Made by a program: the position numbers and the translations under genes | NCBI GenBank assembly: GCA_963704835.1 | Contig: CAVPHW010000004.1 | Coordinates: forward strand, 1 to 64,000 | Origin: GCA-2746605 sp963704835 | GTDB lineage: Bacteria > Bacteroidota > Ignavibacteria > Ignavibacteriales > Melioribacteraceae | Direction of reading: 5' to 3' | DNA: 64,000 nt | In this document: positions 1 through 8,119 of the stretch, piece by piece | How the letters are laid out: each line of letters opens with the position of its first letter | How positions within the stretch are numbered: the first letter of the stretch is position 1 | Notes under the pieces: generated by a model | Told to the model about the DNA's origin: nothing | Seen by the model: the letters and a program-made list of their open reading frames with translations, nothing else | The model's database searches: none

Positions 1-1
1 A

Positions 2-1024
2 AATAATGGATTTGCAGAATTGTCATTTAATTATCTTGCTAATACAAATAGTAAATTTGGAATTACTTTTAGTGATAATTATTATGAACAAAAAGATGAT
101 GCTATAAGTGAAAATGTTTTTGGCACCAAAGCTTTTCTTAACCTTAAATTACTCAAATTTGATTTCAGATTAGAAGGTTCTGTTAAAAATCAATCGACCA
201 ATTCTGTTCAATTTGCCAATGATAACAACTCTTATTTTAGTTCAAAAGTATCTTTGGGAATTATGTTGTTTAACTCCATCAACATAAAAGGTGGAATGTA
301 TCTTTCTGAAAGTCAGGGAAATACATTTTTTGCACCTCATGCATACGGAAGTATAAAATTTAATAAAAGTCTCTCATTCTTTGGTGAATTTTCACCATAT
401 ACTGATTTTTTAACTTTAAGAGATTTTAAGAATAATAATAGATATTACCAATTGAATAATTTTGCTCATTTGTACGTTGAGAACAAGTTTAATCTAAAAG
501 TTGCAGCAAAATTTGAGTATGAGAAGTATTTTGAAATTAACGGAGGTATTGGTTATTTAAATTCTGATAATAATTTTTATTATGAGGATAATTTTGGAAA
601 CGGATTATTCACAATTCATAAACAGGATACAGAAAAATCATATGCCTTTATGAATTTCCTTTTTAGAAAAGGTCCTCTGGGAGAATTTTATAGTGAGATA
701 AAGTTACAAGATGTAAGTAGTTCAAATTCTAAAACACTTCCTTATTCTTCATCTACTTTTTTTAGTCTGAATTATGCATATGATTGGACCTATTTTACTC
801 TGGGTATTAATGTTAATTATTACAGCGAAAGTTTTGTAGATTATGAAAACATAAATAAGATACCAAGTAAGACAAATGTTGAAATAAACATGGGTTATGA
901 ATTATTTGAAAACTTTGACATAACATTGTCTCTACATAATATTCTAAATGATAAGTATTACTATTTTAGAAACTATAAAGCTAAACCACTTGATTTATTA
1001 GCGGGTTTTGAATTAAGATGGTAG
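2..1024 (+). CDS. Outer-membrane beta-barrel, probable TonB-dependent receptor C-terminus (5' truncated)
   Basis: The reading frame is open from the first bases of the window, so the true start lies to the left; an internal TTG at 20 is not a credible start. The visible ~340 residues are alternating polar/aromatic strands with short turns, typical of an outer-membrane barrel. The end (NILNDKYYYF...LLAGFELRW) resembles the last strands of TonB-dependent receptors, which finish in an aromatic residue. The exbB-exbD-tonB genes just downstream fit a receptor, but no plug domain is visible, so the receptor call is inference and the barrel call is firmer. Confidence 0.6.
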   Translation, partial: NNGFAELSFNYLANTNSKFGITFSDNYYEQKDDAISENVFGTKAFLNLKLLKFDFRLEGSVKNQSTNSVQFANDNNSYFSSKVSLGIMLFNSINIKGGMYLSESQGNTFFAPHAYGSIKFNKSLSFFGEFSPYTDFLTLRDFKNNNRYYQLNNFAHLYVENKFNLKVAAKFEYEKYFEINGGIGYLNSDNNFYYEDNFGNGLFTIHKQDTEKSYAFMNFLFRKGPLGEFYSEIKLQDVSSSNSKTLPYSSSTFFSLNYAYDWTYFTLGINVNYYSESFVDYENINKIPSKTNVEINMGYELFENFDITLSLHNILNDKYYYFRNYKAKPLDLLAGFELRW

Positions 1025-1051
1025 TATTATACCATTCGAAAGAGGGCTAAT

Positions 1052-2761
1052 ATGGATAAAGAAAAACTAGAGCAGAAAATTGCTGAATTACTAGAAGTTA
1101 ACGAAAGCGAAAGTAGTTTTGCTTTTAACAAGTTTAAAGAAAAACTGGTAGAACTTCTTAATTTGGGTGAAGCAATTAAAATAAGTAATCTGGGAGTTTT
1201 CCAGCTTAAAGAGCAACTTAGTGATAATCTTGCCGATATTAAAAAGAGCAAACCTACATTGCTGTTCTCGCCCGACCCAAGTTTAGCATCAGAGAATTCA
1301 CTTTTTCTTACATTAGAAGTTGATACAAAACGTTCGGATCCAAATGTATTTGATGAGAATGTTTTTCAAGTAGGAATTGGAAAACAAATGATTCCTTTAG
1401 ATGACAGTGAATCTCAAGAAGGTAACACTAATTCTATCAACATAATGGATCAAAAAGTAGATGCATTGCTAAACAATGCTGAAAGGATTAAAAACTTTGA
1501 TTTGTGGGATGATTATTTAGAGCGTAAAAAAAGCGAAAGTATTATTGATGAAGATAAAATAAAAGATGAACTGGACTCTCTGATTGACGATGACATGATT
1601 TCGAAAGTTACTGATCAATTATTTGAAGATGATTTTGAAGAATTAGATGAAGATGAAATTTTTAATGAATTGATTAATAAAGGAAATTTAGATAGTGGTC
1701 AACTGGATGAAATCACTTCAAAAGATAGCGGAACAGTTGAGACCGATGATATATTAGACCAAGTACTGGGTGACAACACAAGTGAGGTAGATTCTGATTT
1801 TAATGTTGAAAGTGAGGAAGTTTCTGACAATCTTGAAATGAATGATATTCCAGAAATTGATGAATTAGATAATGCTGATGTTCCAGATGTTGAAGATATA
1901 AATATGGATCTTGCCTTAGACGATACAATAGAAAATGAAAATTTTATCGACAACCTTGAATCTGAGATTGAAGTTGAAGGCAAATCAAAACTAAGAATTA
2001 CTCCAATAATAGAGAAAAAACTTACTGAAGTTAAACCTAGATTAACAACTGAAAAATATAGCGAAACACCGAGTGATAAATTACAATCGAAACTAGTAAA
2101 TAAAAAGAAAAGTCCAATAGTTTACCTTTTAATGGCAATATTTATAATTATTGCTGCCATTGGGATTTATTATTTGTACTTAGCAAACCCTACATGGCTT
2201 TACGATCCACACGAAACTGAAATTAAATTATCTGAACAACATGCTAAAGAGTTTGAAGATGCTAGACTTTCCAAAGCTGTAGATAATTTAGGGGAAGGTG
2301 AGGAATCTACACTAGCTTCATTGAAAGATAGTATAGCGGAAGTTCCATTAGAAAGTGAAGTTAAAGGATTAACTACACCTTTAACTCAAAAAGAAAATAT
2401 AACTCCTACTCCAACCACAAAAGAAAAAGTACTAGATTCTAAAAAAGAAGTTAAGAAATCAGAACCAATAAAAACAGCGGTAGAGAATAAAACAGTAACT
2501 ACACTTTCAGAAGCAAATAAGAATGAAACAGAAACATCTAAAAATATATACTATGATGGGAATGGTTATACTGTACAAGTTTCATCATGGAAGCAATTAA
2601 AGCTTGCAGAAGATGATGTGAACAGACTTACGAAGCTGGGTTACTCAACACAAATTATAAAAGCATTTGTACCTAAGTTTAACGGCACTTGGCACAGAGT
2701 TAGAATTGGTCCATACAAAACTTTGGATGAAGCCAAGTTAAAGCAAACACAATTTAAATAG
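1052..2761 (+). CDS. HU-like domain / transmembrane / SPOR-domain protein
   Basis: The 569-residue protein has three parts. Residues 1 to about 90 resemble the HU/IHF fold variant found in Bacteroidota (helical start, then LGEAIKISNLGVFQLKE). A long acidic, low-complexity region rich in Asp/Glu runs from about 110 to 330. One membrane segment lies near 355-378 (IVYLLMAIFIIIAAIGIYYLYL). After a Lys/Thr/Glu-rich linker comes a C-terminal SPOR domain, about 504-569 (YTVQVSSWKQLKLAEDD...HRVRIGPY). SPOR domains bind denuded septal peptidoglycan, so the protein should be inner-membrane anchored with the HU-like part in the cytoplasm and SPOR in the periplasm. It precedes exbB by 18 bases, probably in one transcript. 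A division or DNA-anchoring role is inference. Confidence 0.8.
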   Translation: MDKEKLEQKIAELLEVNESESSFAFNKFKEKLVELLNLGEAIKISNLGVFQLKEQLSDNLADIKKSKPTLLFSPDPSLASENSLFLTLEVDTKRSDPNVFDENVFQVGIGKQMIPLDDSESQEGNTNSINIMDQKVDALLNNAERIKNFDLWDDYLERKKSESIIDEDKIKDELDSLIDDDMISKVTDQLFEDDFEELDEDEIFNELINKGNLDSGQLDEITSKDSGTVETDDILDQVLGDNTSEVDSDFNVESEEVSDNLEMNDIPEIDELDNADVPDVEDINMDLALDDTIENENFIDNLESEIEVEGKSKLRITPIIEKKLTEVKPRLTTEKYSETPSDKLQSKLVNKKKSPIVYLLMAIFIIIAAIGIYYLYLANPTWLYDPHETEIKLSEQHAKEFEDARLSKAVDNLGEGEESTLASLKDSIAEVPLESEVKGLTTPLTQKENITPTPTTKEKVLDSKKEVKKSEPIKTAVENKTVTTLSEANKNETETSKNIYYDGNGYTVQVSSWKQLKLAEDDVNRLTKLGYSTQIIKAFVPKFNGTWHRVRIGPYKTLDEAKLKQTQFK

Positions 2762-2779
2762 AAACCTTAAGGAAAAACT

Positions 2780-3436
2780 ATGTCATTGTTATCTATACTT
2801 TCAAAAGGCGGTTGGTTAATGATACCGCTTCTAATAACTTCTTTTATTGCAATTGTTATAATTATTGACAGGTATATAGTAATAAAAAAATCAAAGCTTA
2901 ATGTCCCCGCATTTCTTGTTAAAATAAGAGGAATGTTGATCAAGGAAGATATTTCTGGTGCAATGAGTTATTGTATTGAAGAAAAATCATCAGCGGCTAA
3001 CATCGTAAAAAGTGGTTTGAAGAAATACCATTTAGGACATGCTAGAGTTAAAGAATCCATTGAGAATTCTGGACGCCAAGAAGTAGCTAAATTAGAAAAA
3101 GGGCTTTCAGTAGTTGCGACAATTGCCGGTATAGCACCGCTTATTGGTTTTTTGGGAACAGTGACAGGAATGATTCAAGCATTTATGAGAATTGAAGATT
3201 TGCAAGGAGCAGCAAATCCAAGTGATTTAGCGGGTGGAATTTGGGAAGCTTTAATTACAACAGCAGTTGGTTTAACTATTGGACTTATTGCCTTAACATT
3301 TTATAATTATTTAACCGGTGCTATTAATAAACTAGTTCTTGATATGGAAGTTGTTTCTAATGATGTTTTAGATATTATTGAAGAAACTAGCAGAGGTAAC
3401 AAGGTAGTAGCAGATGATATTGAAATTGAATTATAA
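2780..3436 (+). CDS. exbB: MotA/TolQ/ExbB proton channel family protein
   Basis: This 218-residue protein has an N-terminal membrane segment (GWLMIPLLITSFIAIVIIIDRY) and two later ones around residues 115-140 and 155-180. The conserved ExbB/TolQ stretches are visible (VVATIAGIAPLIGFLGTVTGMI, then the Pro-Ser-Asp-Leu-Ala-Gly-Gly-Ile region and the threonines of the last helix). It forms the proton-driven motor with ExbD and energises TonB. The genes exbD and tonB follow with 8-base and overlapping junctions, a standard operon. TolQ versus ExbB cannot be separated by sequence alone; the TonB-like partner favours ExbB. Confidence 0.93.
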   Translation: MSLLSILSKGGWLMIPLLITSFIAIVIIIDRYIVIKKSKLNVPAFLVKIRGMLIKEDISGAMSYCIEEKSSAANIVKSGLKKYHLGHARVKESIENSGRQEVAKLEKGLSVVATIAGIAPLIGFLGTVTGMIQAFMRIEDLQGAANPSDLAGGIWEALITTAVGLTIGLIALTFYNYLTGAINKLVLDMEVVSNDVLDIIEETSRGNKVVADDIEIEL

Positions 3437-3444
3437 GGTAAATT

Positions 3445-3849
3445 ATGAAATTTGAAACAAGTAGAAAACCTCTTAGTGCATTTAGCTTATCCTCTTTAAC
3501 AGATATTGTTTTTTTGTTACTAATATTCTTTTTACTTACATCGCAATTTGTTGTTCAAACAGGTGTAAAAGTTAAATTACCTGCTTCAAAGATGAACGAA
3601 CAAAGTATGCCAACTAAATTAATTGTTTCAATTACAGAAAACAAAGAAATTTATGTTGGGAGTAAGCAAACAGAATTATCAAATATTGCATTAGAATTAA
3701 GCTCATTAAAAGAGAATATCATTGAAAACAATCTTGTTATTAGAGCTGATCAAACTGTTAGTATTGATTTAGTTATTCAAGTAATTGATGCAGCAAAAGC
3801 TGTTGGAATTGATAAATTTACAATAGAGACAGAGAAACAAGCATTTTGA
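3445..3849 (+). CDS. exbD: Biopolymer transport protein ExbD/TolR
   Basis: This 134-residue protein has a short cytoplasmic head, one membrane helix at about 17-40 (SLTDIVFLLLIFFLLTSQFV) with the conserved aspartate of the proton path (TDIVF), and a periplasmic domain with the family's TVSIDLVIQVIDAAKAVGI segment. It partners ExbB. The stop overlaps the TTG start of the tonB-like gene by four bases, consistent with translational coupling. Confidence 0.92.
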   Translation: MKFETSRKPLSAFSLSSLTDIVFLLLIFFLLTSQFVVQTGVKVKLPASKMNEQSMPTKLIVSITENKEIYVGSKQTELSNIALELSSLKENIIENNLVIRADQTVSIDLVIQVIDAAKAVGIDKFTIETEKQAF

Positions 3850-4529
3850 AAAATAAAAGAAAACCATATTTATTGTCTTTTGCTTTCCACTTAATCTTGG
3901 CGCTAATTTTATTTTTAATTAAAGTAAATTTAGAAATTGTTGAAGATGATTATGTAACAATTGGTTTTGGCTCAATAGGGGAACTGAGTTCATCAGGTGT
4001 ACTTGCAGAAAAACCTTCCGAGGATGATCAAAAAAAACAACCTGAAGTCCAAACTGAGGTTAAAGAAGAAGTTGTTAAAAAAGTAGAACTCCCCAAAATT
4101 CAGAATCCTGATGAAGAAAACAATGTTGCGATAAGTGCTGATAAAAAAGAATCCGATGTTGATACTAAACCTGAAAAAGTTGTTCCACTTAATAAAAAAG
4201 AAGAAGCTGGAAAAGGTAAAGAAGAAAGTGGTGATGGAGACGGAAATTTTGGTTTTGAAATAGATTTTGGTGGAAAAGGAAAACGTAAAATATATAGTTA
4301 TTCACTTCCTGCATACCCTGAAGGAGTTTCAAAAGAAATTGATGTTAAATTGAAATTTACAATATTAGCTGATGGCAGTGTTGGTAGAATTTTGCCATTA
4401 ATAAAAGCAGATAGTAAACTTGAAATGGCAGCAATGAATTCTCTAAGACAATGGAGATTTGAACCCTTACCGGAAAATAGAAATATAGAACAAACAGTAG
4501 TTATTATTTTCCCTTTCCGACTTCAGTAG
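3846..4529 (+). CDS. tonB: TonB family energy transducer
   Basis: The start is TTG inside the four-base overlap with exbD. The 227-residue protein has an N-terminal membrane helix (LLSFAFHLILALILFLIKV), a Lys/Glu/Pro-rich periplasmic spacer (about 50-140) and a C-terminal TonB-type domain (about 150-227: YPEGVSKEIDVKLKFTILADGSVGRI...ALRQWRFEP-like). It should span the periplasm and transmit ExbB/ExbD energy to outer-membrane receptors. Its last 26 bases overlap the end of the convergent minus-strand gene at 4504, leaving no room for a terminator between them. Confidence 0.85.
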   Translation: MKNKRKPYLLSFAFHLILALILFLIKVNLEIVEDDYVTIGFGSIGELSSSGVLAEKPSEDDQKKQPEVQTEVKEEVVKKVELPKIQNPDEENNVAISADKKESDVDTKPEKVVPLNKKEEAGKGKEESGDGDGNFGFEIDFGGKGKRKIYSYSLPAYPEGVSKEIDVKLKFTILADGSVGRILPLIKADSKLEMAAMNSLRQWRFEPLPENRNIEQTVVIIFPFRLQ

Positions 4530-4803
4530 TATTAATTCCTTTATAGTACATCTTGTAGAAGAAATATTCCCCAATAGTTAATAATACTAAGGAAATTGCA
4601 TCTCTATCAAAATGTTTTCCAAAACCTTCAGGTTCAATTACAATTTTGACTAACATAGTTGATATTGACCAACCGACGCTAAAAACAATGATAATTAGTG
4701 CCATATCAATAAATGCAGCACTTAAAGATTCATTTTTATTCTTTTTATAAAATATATACCCAATAAAAATTATGTGGATAAGGAAAATGAGTACATTTAT
4801 CAT
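4504..4803 (-). CDS. Small integral membrane protein, unknown function
   Basis: This 99-residue protein has predicted membrane segments at about 2-18, 30-50 and 65-85. It is not recognised as a named family. It overlaps the upstream minus-strand gene (start 5309, end 4800) by four bases and is the last member of a four-gene minus-strand run (NHL protein, DUF2085-like, membrane protein, this gene). The 3' end overlaps tonB tail-to-tail by 26 bases. The frame is intact and overlapping starts support it being real. Confidence 0.65.
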   Translation of the reverse strand: MINVLIFLIHIIFIGYIFYKKNKNESLSAAFIDMALIIIVFSVGWSISTMLVKIVIEPEGFGKHFDRDAISLVLLTIGEYFFYKMYYKGINTTEVGKGK

Positions 4804-5309
4804 TTTTGGATCCTTGTTTTTCTTGAGTTGAAGATTTTTGTACCAACTAACCCACCAATTAAACCAAATATTATATCCACAACAAAATTATTTAAAATAA
4901 TGGAAATTGAATACAGAAGTGAGAAACCACTTTCTCTAATTGAATCTGTAACTACCTTTAACAAATTCACTACTTCAGTTTTTACTTCTTGACTAACCGG
5001 GAAAGAATCAATCATTAGAGTAAGGTCATTAAATGCATTTAATATATCATTGTTCTTCGTGATAAATGTTATAAAAATATCAAAAAAACTACCAAATAAA
5101 GCCGCAAAAATCCCAGTTAAAACACCAAGCATTGCACCTCGTTTAATACTAAAATCACCGATATGATTTAAAGATTTTGCTTCCAGTACAACGGCAAAAT
5201 AGGCGGCAAATGGTATTACTAGACAACAGGTTAATGCTTTTGTAATTGGAACAACATGTAATACTCCCGCTGCAAAACCTGCTACAAGAGCTGGTAAAAT
5301 TTTCTTCAA
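4800..5309 (-). CDS. Integral membrane protein, unknown function
   Basis: This 169-residue hydrophobic protein has an N-terminal double-helix region rich in Gly/Ala (LPALVAGFAAGVLHVVPITKALTCC), a middle helix (GAMLGVLTGIFAALFGSFFDIFITF) and a C-terminal helix (NNFVVDIIFGLIGGLVGTKIF). It resembles small glycine-rich membrane proteins seen in Bacteroidota operons, but no family is recognised with confidence. It overlaps both neighbours by four bases, so the three small membrane proteins are probably translationally coupled and may act together. Confidence 0.7.
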   Translation of the reverse strand: MKKILPALVAGFAAGVLHVVPITKALTCCLVIPFAAYFAVVLEAKSLNHIGDFSIKRGAMLGVLTGIFAALFGSFFDIFITFITKNNDILNAFNDLTLMIDSFPVSQEVKTEVVNLLKVVTDSIRESGFSLLYSISIILNNFVVDIIFGLIGGLVGTKIFNSRKTRIQK

Positions 5310-5758
5310 GATTTTCCTTTATTTTCTATTAATAACTCTACAATTGAAGTGTGAATATAAAAAAAACCAAAAGAACCTAAAAGTAGTCCTGTAAATAATG
5401 CTAAATATTGGGAATATCCGTAAATGCCCAGTGAAGTTAAAATAACATCGACGAACATTGGGATAGTAATCATAAATAAAAGTTTAGTTGTAATATTTTT
5501 TCGCAAACCAAATATAATTAACAATATTGAAACTAAACTTCCTAAATAAATACCCGCACATCTTGAGCATAAAAGTGTTTTGTAATCAAAAAAAATAAAT
5601 AATTTTTCGTTCTGTGTATGGCAAACTATTGAATAATTATATTTTAGAATGGGCAACGCATATATACCATTTGGGAATATAGTAATAATTGGTTCCCAAA
5701 TAATTCCTATACACCAAACAAATATTAGAATAAAAAGAAGCCAATTTAATCTTTTCAT
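5306..5758 (-). CDS. DUF2085-type membrane protein
   Basis: This 150-residue protein has four or so membrane helices. It contains the cysteine/histidine signature of DUF2085 proteins: SIVCHTQNEKLF, followed by a CSRCAGIYLG motif. The Cys-His and CxxC residues suggest metal or heme-type binding, but the family has no settled function. It starts 23 bases after the NHL protein stop and overlaps the next gene by four bases. Confidence 0.75.
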   Translation of the reverse strand: MKRLNWLLFILIFVWCIGIIWEPIITIFPNGIYALPILKYNYSIVCHTQNEKLFIFFDYKTLLCSRCAGIYLGSLVSILLIIFGLRKNITTKLLFMITIPMFVDVILTSLGIYGYSQYLALFTGLLLGSFGFFYIHTSIVELLIENKGKS

Positions 5759-5781
5759 TTATGTAATTAAAAAAAATGCTG

Positions 5782-6612
5782 CTAAAATCTAAATGTTAGT
5801 AATCGATGTTGCGTTAGAACATAGATTAGAGTTTTACTTATGTCTGCATCAACAATTAGTTCAGAATTAAGATTTGGAAAGTCAACAAAATGGGCAACAA
5901 TATTTCTCTCGGTCACGTTAAACAACATTATTTCTTCAGAATTTATCAGGATCAAAATATCTTCGTAGATATTTATTTTATTCGGTTTGATTTCAGGAAT
6001 GAAAGATAATTTACTATTCCCATATTGATCAAAAACTTTAATAATTTCATCATCAAGAATATATATGTTGCTTTCTCTATCAAGGGTAAAATATTGTGGA
6101 TTTGCAACAGCATAATTTCCAGCATCATTTCCACCAATTTCTTGAAGATATTCACCACTTAAATTATACTTAAGAATTCTATTATTATCAGAATCAAGAA
6201 TAAACAAATCACCAATATTAGAAATCTCTATGCAGAGTGGATAGCCAAAATCTAGATCACTATTTGTGTTTCTTCCATCAAGCACAGATAAAAAGTTAAG
6301 ATCCTTATCAAACCTCTGAATTCTATGATTATTTTTGTCTGCAACATACAAGCTGAGAGTATTTGTAACAATGTCGATTGGCATATCAAAAGTAGATTCA
6401 TTCCAGCCAAACCCACCGATATTTAGTTCCATTTTACCGGAAGGGTTAATTTTGGAAATGGTATTTGTCTTTAAATCGGTGACAAAAATATTATATGATA
6501 AATCTACATCAAAAGCATTTGCGCTCTGAAAATTTCCAAATTCATTTAAAAAAATCAGCGATTGCGAATAAAGCAAAATAGGTGTAAAAAATGTTAAAAG
6601 TATTTTTTTCAT
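5782..6612 (-). CDS. Secreted NHL/six-bladed beta-propeller protein
   Basis: The 276-residue protein starts with a signal peptide (MKKILLTFFTPILLYSQ, cleavage near residue 17). Repeats such as LYVADKNNHRIQRFDKDLNF and LFILDSDNNRILKYNLSGEY are classic NHL strands, about five to six blades. Such propellers usually bind ligands or proteins outside the cytoplasm. It is divergent from nth and leads the minus-strand membrane-protein run, so it may be the exported partner of those proteins. The exact role is not predictable. Confidence 0.8.
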   Translation of the reverse strand: MKKILLTFFTPILLYSQSLIFLNEFGNFQSANAFDVDLSYNIFVTDLKTNTISKINPSGKMELNIGGFGWNESTFDMPIDIVTNTLSLYVADKNNHRIQRFDKDLNFLSVLDGRNTNSDLDFGYPLCIEISNIGDLFILDSDNNRILKYNLSGEYLQEIGGNDAGNYAVANPQYFTLDRESNIYILDDEIIKVFDQYGNSKLSFIPEIKPNKINIYEDILILINSEEIMLFNVTERNIVAHFVDFPNLNSELIVDADISKTLIYVLTQHRLLTFRF

Positions 6613-6682
6613 ATTTTAAATTACTTAAATTGTGTTTTCAAAGAAAGGTTAAATAATAAGGCTATATTTTACAAAATAATAT

Positions 6683-7324
6683 ATGAGAACTAAATTAGAA
6701 TTAAATAGAATAAAAAAGATTTTCAAATTATTAAAACAAGAATATCCCAATACGAAACCTCAATTAAGTTATTCAAATCCACATGAATTATTAATTGCAA
6801 CTATTTTATCTGCGCAATGCACTGATGCTAGAGTGAACATTGTAACGGAAACTCTTTTTAAAAAATATATTACTGTTGCTGATTACGCTAATGCAAAAAT
6901 TACTGAACTTGAAAAGGATATTTATTCAACTGGATTTTATAGACAAAAAGCAAAAAGTATTAAATCTTGTTGTAAGCAACTAATTGAAAAACATAATTCA
7001 ATAGTACCTCATAGTTTTGAAAAACTTACAGAACTTTCAGGCGTTGGCAGAAAAACTGCATCAGTTGTTGCTGGTCATGCATTTAATATACCTGCAATTG
7101 CTGTTGATACTCATGTAAATAGAATATCAAATTTATTGGGTTTAGTTAAGACTAATAATCCGGAAAAAATTGAAACTGAACTAAAAAACTTATTACCAAA
7201 AGATGATTGGGTTAGTTCAACACATTGGTTTATAAACCACGGGAGAAAAGTGTGTATTTCTAGAAGACCCAAATGTGAAAGCTGTATTTTGAATAAACTT
7301 TGTCCTAGCTCAACCTTTAATTAA
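6683..7324 (+). CDS. nth: Endonuclease III, DNA N-glycosylase/AP lyase
   Basis: This 213-residue protein matches Nth length and layout. The helix-hairpin-helix LSGVGRKTA carries catalytic Lys124, and VDTHVNRI carries Asp142. The C-terminus has the iron-sulfur loop Cys191-X6-Cys198-X2-Cys201-X5-Cys207. It removes oxidised pyrimidines in base-excision repair. The stop shares a base with the start of the HD-domain gene, suggesting co-transcription. Confidence 0.96.
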   Translation: MRTKLELNRIKKIFKLLKQEYPNTKPQLSYSNPHELLIATILSAQCTDARVNIVTETLFKKYITVADYANAKITELEKDIYSTGFYRQKAKSIKSCCKQLIEKHNSIVPHSFEKLTELSGVGRKTASVVAGHAFNIPAIAVDTHVNRISNLLGLVKTNNPEKIETELKNLLPKDDWVSSTHWFINHGRKVCISRRPKCESCILNKLCPSSTFN

Positions 7325-7893
7325 TGGACCTAAATATGGAAAAAGATAGAAATTATTGTCTAAACATTCTAAATGAATTTACCCAAAGTGATAGTTTATT
7401 AAAACATGCATTTTCTGTTGAAGTTTGTGTGAGAGAATATGCTAAAAAATTTAATGAAGATATTGAATTATGGGGAAATGTTGCCCTGCTTCACGATTTT
7501 GATTATGAAAAGTATCCATCAATGGAACAACACCCAAGTGAAGGTGAAAGGATCCTCAGAGAAAGGGGATTCTCAGATTTATTTAGGCGCGCTATCTTAT
7601 CGCATGCAGATCATACTCATGTAACCAGGGTCACTTTACTTGAAAAAGTTTTATTTGCATGTGATGAATTGGCAGGATTTATTACTGCCGTTACACTTGT
7701 TCGTCCAAGTAAATCAATTGATGAGGTAGAAGTAAAATCAGTTAAGAAAAAAATGAAGGATAAGGGATTTGCAAAAGCTGTAAATCGGGAAGATATTATA
7801 AATGGGGCTGAAGAATTGGAAATAACACTAGATGATCACATCCAGATTTGTATCAATGCTATGAGAAGTATTAAAGAAAATTTGGGATTATGA
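7324..7893 (+). CDS. HD-domain phosphohydrolase-like protein
   Basis: This 189-residue protein shows an HD domain: His28 (LLKHAFSVE), His57-Asp58 (ALLHDFDYEKYP) and a later ILSHADH segment, the expected metal-binding set. Proteins of this size and pattern (HDIG type) are presumed nucleotide or phosphate-ester hydrolases; the substrate is unknown. The start overlaps the nth stop by one base; a second in-frame ATG at 7336 is also possible. Confidence 0.85.
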   Translation: MDLNMEKDRNYCLNILNEFTQSDSLLKHAFSVEVCVREYAKKFNEDIELWGNVALLHDFDYEKYPSMEQHPSEGERILRERGFSDLFRRAILSHADHTHVTRVTLLEKVLFACDELAGFITAVTLVRPSKSIDEVEVKSVKKKMKDKGFAKAVNREDIINGAEELEITLDDHIQICINAMRSIKENLGL

Positions 7894-7957
7894 GTTGTTG
7901 TTTAATTAAACAATTTCAAATTGCTTTCGAAAATTATATCATCCATAATCTTTTGAC

Positions 7958-7985
7958 TTGACAATTATGAGTAAACTTATCTAAT
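7958..7985 (+). promoter_or_regulatory. Possible sigma-70-type promoter upstream of porU
   Basis: TTGACA at 7958-7963 is followed after 16 bases by TCTAAT at 7980-7985, in the 227-base gap before porU. The -35 box is perfect and the -10 box is weak, so this is only a candidate. The predicted leader would include the inverted repeat at 8070-8107. Confidence 0.3.
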
Positions 7986-8069
7986 TTGTGTTAAAGTAAT
8001 ATTTTTTATCGCAACAAGGGAAAATCTTATAGAGTATTTGTTACTATTTTGCATTGATTTATAAAATAT

Positions 8070-8107
8070 ATTTTAACAAGTTTATAAAGTTCATTACTTG
8101 TTAAAAT
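8070..8107 (+). promoter_or_regulatory. Perfect 12-bp inverted repeat abutting the porU ribosome-binding site
   Basis: ATTTTAACAAGT (8070-8081) and ACTTGTTAAAAT (8096-8107) are exact reverse complements separated by 14 bases. The right arm ends directly before the GGAGA ribosome-binding site (8108-8112), seven bases from the GTG start of porU. There is no following T-run, so it is not an ordinary terminator. It could be an operator dyad in DNA or a leader hairpin that affects ribosome access. Confidence 0.6.
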
Positions 8108-8119
8108 GGAGAGCTAATA

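Noticed and set aside
7894..8119. Possible riboswitch in the leader of porU
   Set aside because: Apart from the inverted repeat at 8070-8107 no conserved riboswitch core is recognisable.
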